DNA of 30,816 bases from Bacillota bacterium (GTDB lineage Bacteria; Bacillota; Clostridia; Clostridiales; Caloramatoraceae): NCBI GenBank assembly GCA_023389275.1, contig JAEWEN010000036.1, forward strand, positions 1 through 30,816. The letters run 5' to 3'. Of this stretch, positions 13,383 through 20,739 are shown piece after piece. Position 1 is the first letter of the stretch, and each line of letters opens with the position of its first letter. The notes beneath the pieces are model-generated. The model did not search any database and was not told where the DNA came from. It was given only the letters and a program-made list of their open reading frames with translations. A program made the translations under genes and the position numbers.

Positions 13383-13431
13383 GGAACGGGGGAAAAGCTG
13401 GAGATGACTTCAAAGGCTTACCTATCGTTAT
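13383..13431 (+). ncRNA. Group II intron domain VI and 3' splice site
   Basis: The stem region includes AAGC/GCTT arms (around 13395 and 13416). The 3' end is CTATCGTTAT at 13422-13431; A13424, eight positions from the end, is the likely branch point by its place. Exon 2 starts at 13432. Confidence 0.75.
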
Positions 13432-14219
13432 GTGAAGTAGATATTGCAAAACAAGCGCCTAACGTTACAAGAATGAAAATACTAGGTGCTAAGGTTGTAC
13501 CTGTAAGTCATGGGTTAAAAACTCTTAAAGAAGCAGTTGATTCTGCATTTGAATCATATGCTAAAAACTATAAAGATTCTATATACTGTATAGGATCAGC
13601 ACTAGGTCCACACCCATTTCCTTTAATGGTTAGGGATTTTCAATCTGTTGTAGGTTATGAAGCAAAGGATCAATTTAAGGAAATGACAGGGCTTTTACCT
13701 GATATGGTTTGTGCATGTGTAGGTGGTGGAAGTAATGCAGCTGGTATGTTTATTCCATTTTTAGATGAGCCTGTTGAGATATGTGGAGTAGAGCCACTTG
13801 GAAAAGGTGATAAATTAGGTGATCATGCAGCTTCAATGACATATGGAAGCAAAGGAATGATGCATGGATTTGAAAGCATTATGCTTAAAGATGAAAAAGG
13901 TGAACCAGCACCTGTGTATTCAGTTGCAAGTGGACTAGACTATCCATCAGTAGGTCCAGAGCATGCATTTTTAAGAGACTTAGGAAGAGTAAAATATGAC
14001 ACTATAAGCGATGATGAAGCTATGGATGCTTTCTTTAAACTTTCAAGATATGAGGGTATTATTCCAGCTATTGAAAGTTCTCATGCAGTTGCATATGCTA
14101 TGAAGGAAGCTAAAAGAAGAGGAACAGGATCAATTCTTGTATGTCTTAGTGGAAGAGGAGACAAAGATATTGACTATGTAGTAGAAAACTATGGCTATGG
14201 AGAAAAATATTTAGATTAA
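13432..14219 (+). CDS. trpB: Tryptophan synthase beta chain (orphan TrpB), exon 2
   Basis: Contributes the rest of Gly144 and 261 more codons plus stop, for a 405-residue spliced protein, the normal TrpB length (430 + 788 nt = 406 codons with stop). Blocks: 'EVDIAKQAPNVTRMKILGAKVVPV', 'GSALGPHPFPLMVRDFQ', the PLP phosphate loop 'CVGGGSNAAGMF', 'GVEPLGKG', 'SVASGLDYPSVGPEH', 'GIIPAIESSHAVAYA' and 'CLSGRGDKD'. All catalytic segments are present, so the gene is functional if the intron splices. The frame can also be read from an ATG at 13404 inside the intron, but that product would lack the PLP lysine. It is the last trp-related gene; no trpA follows. A short hairpin ends the unit. Confidence 0.92.
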
Positions 14220-14226
14220 ATTTTTG

Positions 14227-14255
14227 CCCTTCTCAAAATAGAGAAGGGTAATTTT
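14227..14255 (+). terminator. Weak terminator after trpB
   Basis: CCCTTCTC (14227-14234) pairs with GAGAAGGG (14241-14248), followed by TAATTTTA. The imperfect T-run suggests partial read-through into the gene at 14270. Confidence 0.6.
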
Positions 14256-14269
14256 ATAGAGGTGAATAT

Positions 14270-14746
14270 ATGGGAAAAGTAATTAGACAATTAGGAAGTT
14301 TAGAAGAAAATAGTGTAGTAGATTATTTAAAAGCTATTTATAGTGTTAATACTGACTTAATGGAGAAAATAATAGAGGATAAAAAAGTTATATACAAAAA
14401 TATAGAGTTAGATTCTATATTAGTTAATGTAGTTGAAGAAGAAAAACACATTTCACTAACAAAGTTAGTATCATTAAAAGCTTTTCTTTTATCAAAAGAA
14501 CAAAAAATGGATATAAATAACCTTCTTTTAAATATAGATAAGGTTATGAATATGAGCAGTGGACTTGCCTTAGAAGATAATAGTATTTTACTTGATAATA
14601 ATTTAAAGTCATTTTTTAGTAAAGCCGATATGAATATTATAGATACTTGTGAAAAAAGTATAAAACTATCAGATGGAAAAAGAAAAGTTACTTTAAGTAT
14701 AAGAGAAAACAAAATAGACTTTAATTCTATTGAAGAAATTGTATAG
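14270..14746 (+). CDS. Hypothetical protein, unrecognised
   Basis: 158 residues, no family recognised. It is acidic, rich in Leu, Ile, Lys and Asn, and contains no cysteine pair other than a single Cys near residue 127, no membrane segment and no signal peptide. The sequence alternates predicted helices with short acidic loops ('DNSILLDNNLKSFFSKADM') and ends with beta-like strands 'KRKVTLSIRENKIDFN'. GAGGTG precedes the ATG, so it is a real gene. It lies 50 bases after trpB, perhaps by read-through, and is followed by an AT-rich gap before the [2Fe-2S] protein. Context gives no strong hint of role. Confidence 0.6.
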   Translation: MGKVIRQLGSLEENSVVDYLKAIYSVNTDLMEKIIEDKKVIYKNIELDSILVNVVEEEKHISLTKLVSLKAFLLSKEQKMDINNLLLNIDKVMNMSSGLALEDNSILLDNNLKSFFSKADMNIIDTCEKSIKLSDGKRKVTLSIRENKIDFNSIEEIV

Positions 14747-14839
14747 TGTAATTATTATTAACAAATAATATATATCTTTTAATAAAAATATATGCTATTA
14801 TATTAAAAGAATTCATTATAAAAAAGGGGGAAAAAGAAT

Positions 14840-15160
14840 ATGGCTGGAAATAGAGTTGTTTGTCATTGTAATAATGTGGAGTACATAGATATAAGAAAGG
14901 CAATGATCAAAGGTGCTCGTACATTAGACGAAGTTAAAGAAATGACAGGTGCATCTACTGTTTGTGGAACTTGTAGTGAAGAAATAGAGGCAATACTTGC
15001 TTCAGTATGTGGATGTAAAAATGTTTCACTTGAAGATGTTGTAAATGCAGTTAAAAACGGAGCAGATACTGTAGAAAAAGTTCAAGAAGCAACAGGAGCT
15101 GGAACAGTTTGTGGAAGATGTATTCCACTTATAGAAAATATAATTGAATTAAAAAGATAA
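14840..15160 (+). CDS. Tandem BFD-like [2Fe-2S] protein
   Basis: 106 residues made of two copies of the bacterioferritin-associated-ferredoxin/NifU-middle [2Fe-2S] domain. The first copy has Cys8-x-Cys10 and Cys42-x2-Cys45; the second has Cys57-x-Cys59 and Cys91-x2-Cys94. The spacing (x31 between pairs) is identical in both, and the segments 'TLDEVKEMTGASTVCGTC' and 'TVEKVQEATGAGTVCGRC' align well, so this is an internal duplication. Each copy should bind one cluster. Single-domain relatives transfer electrons or clusters; the use of a double form is not known to me. GGGGGAAA precedes the ATG. It is monocistronic with a strong shared terminator. Confidence 0.85.
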   Translation: MAGNRVVCHCNNVEYIDIRKAMIKGARTLDEVKEMTGASTVCGTCSEEIEAILASVCGCKNVSLEDVVNAVKNGADTVEKVQEATGAGTVCGRCIPLIENIIELKR

Positions 15161-15200
15161 ATAAAAAATGGCATCTTAACTAAGATGCCATTTTTTATTT
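15161..15200. terminator. Bidirectional terminator between [2Fe-2S] and ClC genes
   Basis: ATAAAAAATGGCATCTTA (15161-15178) and its exact complement (15181-15198) form an 18-bp stem with A-run and T-run on either side, suitable for both convergent genes. Confidence 0.92.
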
Positions 15201-16749
15201 ATGATGATGTTATTTTTAATATATGTTCTTTTGCAGTATATTCATTATGTGTATCAGTTAGAAAAAGTAGATAGTCTCCTTCTTTAATAACTGTATCTCC
15301 ATTTGGAATAATTTCATTATCCATTCTTTTTATAGAAAGTAAAAGAACTCTTTTAGGCCATTTTATATCTTTAACTTTTTTATTAGATATTTTAGAACCA
15401 TAGTGGACAATGGAATCTATCATTATTTTTTTACTATCTTCAATTTCATTAAAGAATAGGTTTTTATCCTTAAGTTGATTTTCTAAAAGAGAATCATATA
15501 TAGGTATACTTTTTAAGCTTTCAGCTACTATGTATGATGTTATACATACAACTCCTAGTGATAAAAGATGCTGAAATGATCCTGTCATTTCAGTAATTAG
15601 AATTATTCCAGTAATAGGAGCTCTTACTATAGCAGTAAAGTATCCAGCCATAGCTATTATTACAAAGTTATAATAATAAACACTTTCATATCCTAAAAAA
15701 TTTACACAAAATGCTGCAAATATACCACCTATTAAAGCACCTAAAATAAGCAGAGGAAAAAATATTCCACCAGGAGCTCCAGATCCAAAGCTTATCATTG
15801 AAAATAAAAATTTAAGTATAAATATTGATATTAAAATAGTAGCACCTGTTGAAAGATTAATTTCTTCAATTACCCTGTGTCCGCCTCCTAAAACAACAGG
15901 ATAAAAAATACCAAATACTAAAGCAAATACTAAAGGTATAATAGGAAGTGCTTTTTTAGGTATAAAGTTTAGTTTTTTATAAAATTTTTGTACTTTCAAA
16001 ATAATATAGTTATAAAAACATCCTAAAACTCCAAGTATTATTCCAAGAATTATTAATAAATAGTATGAGTTAAGTGGTATAGCACCTGAAACATTAAAAT
16101 TAAAAATGGGAGATAGTCCAAAAATTTCTTTTGATATAAAATCTGCTATTATAGCAGATGTCATAGTTGACATTAATATTAAAGGAGAGAAATATTTAAA
16201 TACTTCCTCAAGTGCAAAAACAACACCGGATAAAGGGGCATTAAATGCAGCAGCAAGCCCAGCACTTGCACCACTAGCTATAAGTATTTTCTTTTCCATT
16301 CTAGATCCTTTATATTTTTTAGAAAGACCTTCAGCAACACATGCACCAAGTTGTATAGAGGGACCTTCTCGTCCAAGGGATAGTCCTCCTAAAATTCCAA
16401 GTGTACCTGCTATAAATTTTTTTATTAAAGTACTTAACCAATTGTTTTTAAAATATCCCATTATTATACCTTTAACTTGGGGAATTCCACTTCCACTAAT
16501 CATAGAGTTTTTAGAAACTAAATGTCCTATAAAATATCCTAAAATACATAAAACTAATAAATATAATGGAGTCCATTTAATATTATTCCTTAAAATATTA
16601 TAAAGATAAAAAGAGTATTTTTCAGCGTTTCCAAGTAGTAATCTATAAAGAACAACAACTATTCCTGAAAGTATACCAATAAAAATACTCCAAATAAGAA
16701 CTAAAATACGATTAGAAGTTAAGTTTTTAGCATTATTATAATTATTCAT
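15199..16749 (-). CDS. ClC-family chloride/proton antiporter with C-terminal TrkA-C domain
   Basis: 516 residues. The membrane part has the ClC filters: 'GSGIPQ' (86-91), 'GREGPSIQLGA' with gating Glu128, 'GSGAPGGIFFP', and 'FNAPLSGVVFALEEVF' whose second Glu (Glu182) corresponds to the proton glutamate, so an H+/Cl- exchanger is more likely than a channel. The usual filter sequence argues against a fluoride-specific member. The last 80 residues ('IVHYGSKISNKKVKDIKWPKRVLLLSIKR', shown in part, to 'EGDYLLFLTD') form a TrkA-C/RCK_C ligand-binding domain, a common fusion. Located in the cytoplasmic membrane. AAGGAGG lies eight bases before the ATG at 16749. It is transcribed alone, convergent with the [2Fe-2S] gene. 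Confidence 0.92.
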   Translation of the reverse strand: MNNYNNAKNLTSNRILVLIWSIFIGILSGIVVVLYRLLLGNAEKYSFYLYNILRNNIKWTPLYLLVLCILGYFIGHLVSKNSMISGSGIPQVKGIIMGYFKNNWLSTLIKKFIAGTLGILGGLSLGREGPSIQLGACVAEGLSKKYKGSRMEKKILIASGASAGLAAAFNAPLSGVVFALEEVFKYFSPLILMSTMTSAIIADFISKEIFGLSPIFNFNVSGAIPLNSYYLLIILGIILGVLGCFYNYIILKVQKFYKKLNFIPKKALPIIPLVFALVFGIFYPVVLGGGHRVIEEINLSTGATILISIFILKFLFSMISFGSGAPGGIFFPLLILGALIGGIFAAFCVNFLGYESVYYYNFVIIAMAGYFTAIVRAPITGIILITEMTGSFQHLLSLGVVCITSYIVAESLKSIPIYDSLLENQLKDKNLFFNEIEDSKKIMIDSIVHYGSKISNKKVKDIKWPKRVLLLSIKRMDNEIIPNGDTVIKEGDYLLFLTDTHNEYTAKEHILKITSS

Positions 16750-16825
16750 AAATACACCTCCTTGGAAAATATTTTACTTAACAAATATTATTATACACCT
16801 AATAAATATTCAAAAGCATAAAAAG

Positions 16826-16866
16826 AAAAAGTTAAGAATATAACATATATTCTTAACTTTTTCTTT
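16826..16866. terminator. Terminator after the DEAD-box helicase gene
   Basis: AAAAAGTTAAGAATAT (16826-16841) pairs with ATATTCTTAACTTTTT (16847-16862). On the minus strand it follows the helicase stop and precedes an A/T-rich run. Confidence 0.88.
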
Positions 16867-17972
16867 TAATCTACTAATCTTCTAGGAATATCAAATTCAA
16901 TTTTTTCTTCAATAGCTTTTAAAAGCTTTGTATCTTTAGGAGCTGCAAATAAACATGTGTAACCTTCATCTCCAGCTCTTCCACATCTACCTATTCTGTG
17001 AATATATATTTCAGGTGTTTCAGGCATATCATAATTATATATATTAGAAACTCCTGTTATATCAAGACCACGTGAAGCTACATCTGTTGCTATTAAATAT
17101 TGTATTTCACAGTTTCTAAATGATTTTATTATTCTTTCTCTTTTAGGCTGTGGAATATCACTATGTATTTTTGCACAGTTATATTTAGCTTGAACCATAG
17201 CCTCCTCTAAAACATCAGCACGTCTTTTAGTTCTGCAAAATATAATAGCCATAAAAGGATTGTCTTCATTAAGAACTTTAAAAAGAGAAGACTGTTTATG
17301 TCTATCTGAAGTTTCAACAACAAACTGCTTAATATTTTCAAGTGTTATTTCTTCCTTTTTAATAGATATAAAAATAGGGTTATTAGTATATCTATAAGCT
17401 AATTTTTTTACATCTGAGTTTATAGTAGCAGAAAAACATAGTGTTTGACGTTTTTTCGGAAGAATAGATGAAATTTTTTCAATTTCATTTTTAAATCCCA
17501 TTAAAAGCATTTGATCTGCTTCATCTATTACAAATGATTTTAACTTTTTAAAATCTAATGCTTCTCTTTCTATATGGTCAAGTAGTCTTCCAGGAGTAGC
17601 AACTATTATATGTATTCCTTTTTTGATTTTTTTAAGCTGTGATGCAATATCACGTCCTCCATATACAGAAAGTATGTTAATATCTTTACCAGATGCAAGT
17701 TTTTCAGCTTCGTTTGTTATTTGAAGTGCAAGTTCTCTAGTTGGAGAAAGTATTAACGCTTGAGGAGAAGTTACGTTTAAAGATATATTTTCAATTATAG
17801 GTATAAGGAAAGAAAATGTTTTTCCTGTTCCTGTTTGAGCTTCTCCTATAATGTCTTTTCCTTCTTTTATAAGTGGAATAGCTTTTTCCTGAATTTCTGT
17901 TGGAGTAGTTATTCCTTGTTTTTTAAGTAAACTAACTATATCAGTATTAATTCCTAATTGTTTAAAATCCAT
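16866..17972 (-). CDS. DEAD-box ATP-dependent RNA helicase
   Basis: 368 residues, a two-domain core with little extension. Motifs in order: Q-motif region 'TPTEIQEKAIP', 'AQTGTGKT' (45-52), 'PTRELALQ', 'TPGRLLDH', 'VIDEADQML' (148-156), 'FSATI', 'IIFCRTKRRAD', 'IATDVASRGLDI' and 'YIHRIGRCGRAG'. The usual Thr of 'HRIGRTGR' is Cys here, a mild variant. Such proteins unwind RNA in ribosome assembly, mRNA decay or cold adaptation. The frame is open to 18095, but the upstream part is AT-rich and unlike the family; the ATG at 17972 follows GAAAGGTTG and starts 'MDFKQLGI', the family's normal beginning. No RNA-binding C-terminal tail is present, so it may rely on partners. Confidence 0.93.
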   Translation of the reverse strand: MDFKQLGINTDIVSLLKKQGITTPTEIQEKAIPLIKEGKDIIGEAQTGTGKTFSFLIPIIENISLNVTSPQALILSPTRELALQITNEAEKLASGKDINILSVYGGRDIASQLKKIKKGIHIIVATPGRLLDHIEREALDFKKLKSFVIDEADQMLLMGFKNEIEKISSILPKKRQTLCFSATINSDVKKLAYRYTNNPIFISIKKEEITLENIKQFVVETSDRHKQSSLFKVLNEDNPFMAIIFCRTKRRADVLEEAMVQAKYNCAKIHSDIPQPKRERIIKSFRNCEIQYLIATDVASRGLDITGVSNIYNYDMPETPEIYIHRIGRCGRAGDEGYTCLFAAPKDTKLLKAIEEKIEFDIPRRLVD

Positions 17973-18088
17973 AAAATTCAACCTTTCATTTGTTTCGATA
18001 ATTAATGATAACATACATAACAGGTAAGAACAATTTACAAGTATATAAAGAAAAGAAATATATTTTATATAATTATACATAAAAGATG

Positions 18089-18116
18089 TTGACATTTAAA
18101 ATAAAAATTGTATTAT
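18089..18116 (+). promoter_or_regulatory. Promoter of the ECF S-component gene
   Basis: TTGACA (18089-18094), 16-bp spacer, TATTAT (18111-18116). A 15-nt palindrome ACACTTTTAAAGTGT follows at 18131-18145 near the transcription start; it may be an operator or a 5' stem. The leader (about 50 nt) is too short for most riboswitches. Confidence 0.72.
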
Positions 18117-18172
18117 ATTTATAATTAAAAACACTTTTAAAGTGTATCGGTACATTGTAAGGGGGATTTAAA

Positions 18173-18697
18173 ATGAAAAGGATATCAACAAAATCATTAG
18201 TATTTACAGCACTTTGTATTGCTATAGTTGCTGTTTGTACAATGGTTGTTAAAATTCATATTCCGTCTACAGGAGGATACGTTAATTTTGGGGATATAAT
18301 GATATTTTCTGTAGCAATTACACTTGGTAAGAAAAAAGGAGCTATAGCAGGGGGAATTGGTTCATGTATTGCTGATTTGCTTTTAGGCTATATAGCATTT
18401 GCACCAGGAACCTTAATTATAAAAGCAATTGAAGGATTTTTATGTGGATTAATTTATGAAGCTTTAAAAGATGGAATTAATAGAGTTGTAGCTATATGTA
18501 TATCAGGTATAATTGCAGGGGCGTTTATGGTATTTGGATATTTTACATATGAAACCGTATTATTTGGAATGAATGGTGCACTAGGTGCTATTGTAGGGAA
18601 CCTTATTCAAGGAGGAGTAAGTGCTTTAGCTGCTGTACCTATAAGTATAATGCTTTCAAAAGCAACTAAGGGACTAAATCAAAAGTATGCTGCTTAA
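18173..18697 (+). CDS. ECF-type vitamin transporter, substrate-binding S component
   Basis: 174 residues with five to six hydrophobic segments. The N-terminal 'STKSLVFTALCIAIVAVCTMV' segment carries the Ala/Thr-rich helix used to dock on the EcfT subunit. 'STGGYVNFGDIMIFSVAITLGKKKGAIAGGIGSCIADLLLGY' (in part) is typical of the PF12822 group, whose members take up vitamins or precursors. The substrate cannot be assigned; the 'GYVNFGD' motif is shared by several specificities. The energising module (EcfA, EcfA', EcfT) is not in the window and is probably shared. AAGGGGG precedes the ATG. It is followed by its own terminator. The next operon is for biotin, but BioY there is a different S component. 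Confidence 0.85.
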   Translation: MKRISTKSLVFTALCIAIVAVCTMVVKIHIPSTGGYVNFGDIMIFSVAITLGKKKGAIAGGIGSCIADLLLGYIAFAPGTLIIKAIEGFLCGLIYEALKDGINRVVAICISGIIAGAFMVFGYFTYETVLFGMNGALGAIVGNLIQGGVSALAAVPISIMLSKATKGLNQKYAA

Positions 18698-18723
18698 AGA
18701 TAGGGAAACCTATCTTTTTTATT
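18696..18723 (+). terminator. Terminator of the ECF S-component gene
   Basis: AAAGATAGG (18696-18704), loop GAAA, CCTATCTTT (18709-18717), then T-run. The stem starts within the stop codon. Confidence 0.9.
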
Positions 18724-18727
18724 TTAG

Positions 18728-18757
18728 TTGACAATAAATATTGTTAGTTAATACAAT
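18728..18757 (+). promoter_or_regulatory. Promoter of the rhodanese gene
   Basis: TTGACA (18728-18733), 18-bp spacer, TACAAT (18752-18757), 33 bp before the start codon at 18790. Confidence 0.7.
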
Positions 18758-18789
18758 GTACTATATAAGAAAGTTATGGAGGATTACAT

Positions 18790-19107
18790 ATGAATAGTTT
18801 ATTAAATAGCAAAACATTTACCTCAATAGATGTAAATGAATTAGATAATATGGATAATATAAATATTATAGATATAAGAGAAGCATCTGAGTTTAAAAAA
18901 GGACATATTCCACGAGCTAAAAATATTCCAATGAATGATATTTTAAATGACGTAGAAGAATACTTAGATAAGGAAAGTAAGTACTATATAATTTGTCAAG
19001 CAGGGATAAGAAGTGCTAGATTATGTACAGTATTATATTTAAATGGATATGATGTTATAAATGTTTCTGGTGGAACAGTAAATTATAAAAAGTTTTTAGT
19101 AAAATAG
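18790..19107 (+). CDS. Single-domain rhodanese-like sulfurtransferase
   Basis: 105 residues with 'NIIDIREASEFKKGHIPRAKNIPM' at the front (the conserved D-x-R and G-H-I-P-x-A-x-N-I-P blocks) and the active-site loop 'ICQAGIRSAR' with Cys69. The end, 'LNGYDVINVSGGTVNYK', is the standard closing block. The family carries sulfane sulfur as a Cys persulfide for Fe-S, thiocofactor or detoxification work. Biotin synthase is consumed for its sulfur, so proximity to the bio operon is suggestive, but a terminator lies between and the gene has its own promoter. Start ATG 18790 follows ATGGAGG. Cytosolic, no signal peptide. Confidence 0.9.
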   Translation: MNSLLNSKTFTSIDVNELDNMDNINIIDIREASEFKKGHIPRAKNIPMNDILNDVEEYLDKESKYYIICQAGIRSARLCTVLYLNGYDVINVSGGTVNYKKFLVK

Positions 19108-19108
19108 T

Positions 19109-19160
19109 AAATAGTATTGTCAACTTATATTAAAAATATGTTGACAATACTATTTTTTTT
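19109..19160 (+). terminator. Terminator of the rhodanese gene, overlapping the bio promoter
   Basis: AAATAGTATTGTCAAC (19109-19124) pairs with GTTGACAATACTATTT (19140-19155), 16 bp, followed by TTTTT. The TTGACA in the right arm is also the -35 of the bio operon. Confidence 0.88.
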
Positions 19161-19170
19161 ATGATATTGT
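19141..19170 (+). promoter_or_regulatory. Promoter of the bioYBDA operon
   Basis: TTGACA (19141-19146), 18-bp spacer, TATTGT (19165-19170). The spacer includes the terminator's T-run. Transcription would start near 19177, next to the BirA box. Confidence 0.7.
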
Positions 19171-19177
19171 AGAAAAA

Positions 19178-19209
19178 ATGTAAACTATAGTAAGAAATGA
19201 GGTTAACAA
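19178..19209 (+). promoter_or_regulatory. BirA box (biotin operator) before bioY
   Basis: ATGTAAACT (19178-19186), 14-nt spacer, GGTTAACAA (19201-19209). This matches the Firmicute BirA consensus TTGTAAACC-N14/15-GGTTTACAA at 7 of 9 and 8 of 9 positions. The right half directly abuts the bioY ATG and contains its GAGGT ribosome binding site, so BirA would block transcription from the start site. Confidence 0.82.
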
Positions 19210-19776
19210 ATGAATGTAGTTAGAAAAAAGATGGAAACACATAACATGGTTATATGTACTTTTTTTTCTGTACTTATAGCTGTAGGTGCTTTTATAAAAA
19301 TACCTATTCCAGTTGTTCCATTTACTCTTCAATTTTTATTTACAACACTTGCTGGAATTATATTAGGTTCTAAAAAAGGAGCAATTTCTGTTGGAGTATA
19401 TATTTTTATTGGATTATGTGGTTTTCCTATTTTTACAAACGGAGGAGGAATAGGATATATTCTTCAACCTACATTTGGATATATTATAGGTTTTTTAGTA
19501 GGTACATACTTAACAGGTAAAATAGTGGAATCTTCAAAGAAAATAACATTTAAAAGATTATTAATTGCAGGTTTTGTAGGTTTAATGGCTGTTTATACAT
19601 TAGGAATGATATATTACTATATTATTTCTAACTTTTTCATATCATCACAAATAGGTGTTTTAAGTCTTTTACTATACTGCTTTGTACTTGCTGTTCCAGG
19701 AGATATAGCAATTGTATTTTTTGTAGCTTATATTAGTAAAAAGCTTATACCTATAATTAAAAAGGGGGATTTTTAA
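19210..19776 (+). CDS. bioY: Biotin transporter BioY
   Basis: 188 residues, six hydrophobic segments. BioY blocks: 'KIPIPVVPFTLQFLFTTLAGIILGSKKGA' (in part, the P-x-P-x-x-x-Q segment), 'GVYIFIGLCGFPIFTNGGGIGYILQPTFGYIIGF' (in part, the G-x-P-x-F and P-T-x-G-Y biotin-site blocks), and 'AVPGDIAIVF' near the end. BioY is the S component of the biotin ECF transporter and sits in the membrane. Its position directly behind a BirA box and 0 bases before bioB is decisive context. The C-terminus 'KGDF' is followed immediately by the GTG start of bioB. The first residues 'MNVVRKKM' are encoded just after the operator half-site. Confidence 0.95.
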   Translation: MNVVRKKMETHNMVICTFFSVLIAVGAFIKIPIPVVPFTLQFLFTTLAGIILGSKKGAISVGVYIFIGLCGFPIFTNGGGIGYILQPTFGYIIGFLVGTYLTGKIVESSKKITFKRLLIAGFVGLMAVYTLGMIYYYIISNFFISSQIGVLSLLLYCFVLAVPGDIAIVFFVAYISKKLIPIIKKGDF

Positions 19777-20739
19777 GTGGATATTAATAAATTAAAAGAA
19801 AGTATTATAAATGGATATAGCATAGAAAAAGAAGAAGCTATTAAGCTTTATAAAGAGGATTTAGATAGTCTTTTAAATTCAGCTGATGATATAAGAAAAG
19901 CAAAGTTAGGTGACTCATTTGATGTTTGTAGCATTATAAACGGTAAAAGTGGAAGATGCTCTGAAGACTGTAAATACTGTGCTCAATCTATTTATTACAA
20001 TACAAATATAGAAGAGTACCCTCTTTTAGATGATGAAAAAATAATAGATGCTGCATTGAAAAATGAAAAAGGAGGTATTTTAAGATTTTCAATTGTAACC
20101 TCAGGTAGAAAGTTAAGTGAAGGTGAAATAGATCAAATTTGCAATACTTATAAAAAGATAAAAAGCAAATCTTCAATAAAGCTTTGTTCTTCTAATGGAC
20201 TTTTAACATATGAAGAATTTAAAAAATTAAAAGAATCTGGAGTTACTAGATACCATAATAATCTTGAAACATCTCGTAATTTTTTTAATAAAATTTGTAC
20301 AACCCATACATATGATGAAAAAATAGAGGCTATAAAAAATGCTCATAAAGCAGGCCTTAAAGTATGTAGTGGTGGAATATTTGGTCTTGGAGAAAGTCTT
20401 GAAGATAGAATTGACATGGCATTTGAAATAAGCTCTTTAGGAGTAAAATCTATTCCTGTAAATATATTAAATCCTATAAAAGGAACTCCACTTGAAAATA
20501 TTAATGCTTTATCAGAAGAAGAAATATTAAAGTCTATAGCAATATATAGATTTATTGCTCCAGATTCTGTAATAAGACTTGCTGGAGGAAGAGCTCTTTT
20601 AAGTGATAAAGGTAAAAAGGCATTTTTATCAGGGGCTAATGGAGCTATATCAGGTGATATGTTAACTACTATTGGTATATCTTTAAAAGATGACTTAGAC
20701 ATGATTAAATCATGTGGATATAAGGTGGAATTAATATGA
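19777..20739 (+). CDS. bioB: Biotin synthase
   Basis: 320 residues. Radical SAM enzyme that inserts sulfur into dethiobiotin, the last step of biotin synthesis. The [4Fe-4S] motif is 'RCSEDCKYCAQS' (Cys61, Cys65, Cys68). Further blocks are 'SIVTSGR', 'LCSSNGLL', 'RYHNNLETS', 'KVCSGGIFGLGE' and 'IRLAGGRALL', which include the ligands of the sacrificial [2Fe-2S] cluster (Cys and the Arg of 'IRLAGGR'). GTG start directly after the bioY stop, with AAGGGGGA upstream. Its 3' end overlaps bioD by four bases (ATGA), so the two are coupled. Complete and normal in length. Confidence 0.96.
   Translation: MDINKLKESIINGYSIEKEEAIKLYKEDLDSLLNSADDIRKAKLGDSFDVCSIINGKSGRCSEDCKYCAQSIYYNTNIEEYPLLDDEKIIDAALKNEKGGILRFSIVTSGRKLSEGEIDQICNTYKKIKSKSSIKLCSSNGLLTYEEFKKLKESGVTRYHNNLETSRNFFNKICTTHTYDEKIEAIKNAHKAGLKVCSGGIFGLGESLEDRIDMAFEISSLGVKSIPVNILNPIKGTPLENINALSEEEILKSIAIYRFIAPDSVIRLAGGRALLSDKGKKAFLSGANGAISGDMLTTIGISLKDDLDMIKSCGYKVELI

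Larger units (their letters stand above)
10371..13431 (+). mobile_element. Group II intron (3,061 bp) inserted in trpB
   Basis: The 5' end is GTGCGACACG, the conserved start of bacterial group II introns. Domain V (13349-13382), a domain VI region and the 3' end CTATCGTTAT follow the reverse transcriptase gene. Removing 10371-13431 restores the split Gly144 codon (G+GT) and joins 'CEIHM' to 'GEVDIAKQAPNV', as expected for TrpB, so the ends are exact. EBS1-IBS1 and EBS2-IBS2 each form six perfect pairs. T at 10758, 5' of EBS1, could pair as a wobble with the first 3' exon base (G13432). The encoded protein resembles the mitochondrial-like (ML) lineage, usually linked with IIA RNAs, but the class was not proven. 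The RT begins 1,113 nt from the 5' end, unusually far, because an extra gene module lies in between. Confidence 0.95.

Noticed and set aside
13404..13431. Alternative start for a separate trpB C-terminal protein at ATG 13404
   Set aside because: The codons are in intron domain VI, no ribosome binding site of proper distance is seen, and the product would lack the PLP lysine.
17998..18015. GATAATTAATGATAAC upstream of the helicase as a second Fur box
   Set aside because: It lacks the 7-1-7 inverted symmetry; only scattered GATAAT-like hexamers match in this AT-rich DNA.
18117..18172. Riboswitch in the leader of the ECF S-component gene
   Set aside because: The leader is only about 50 nt with one short hairpin; no known riboswitch core was recognised.
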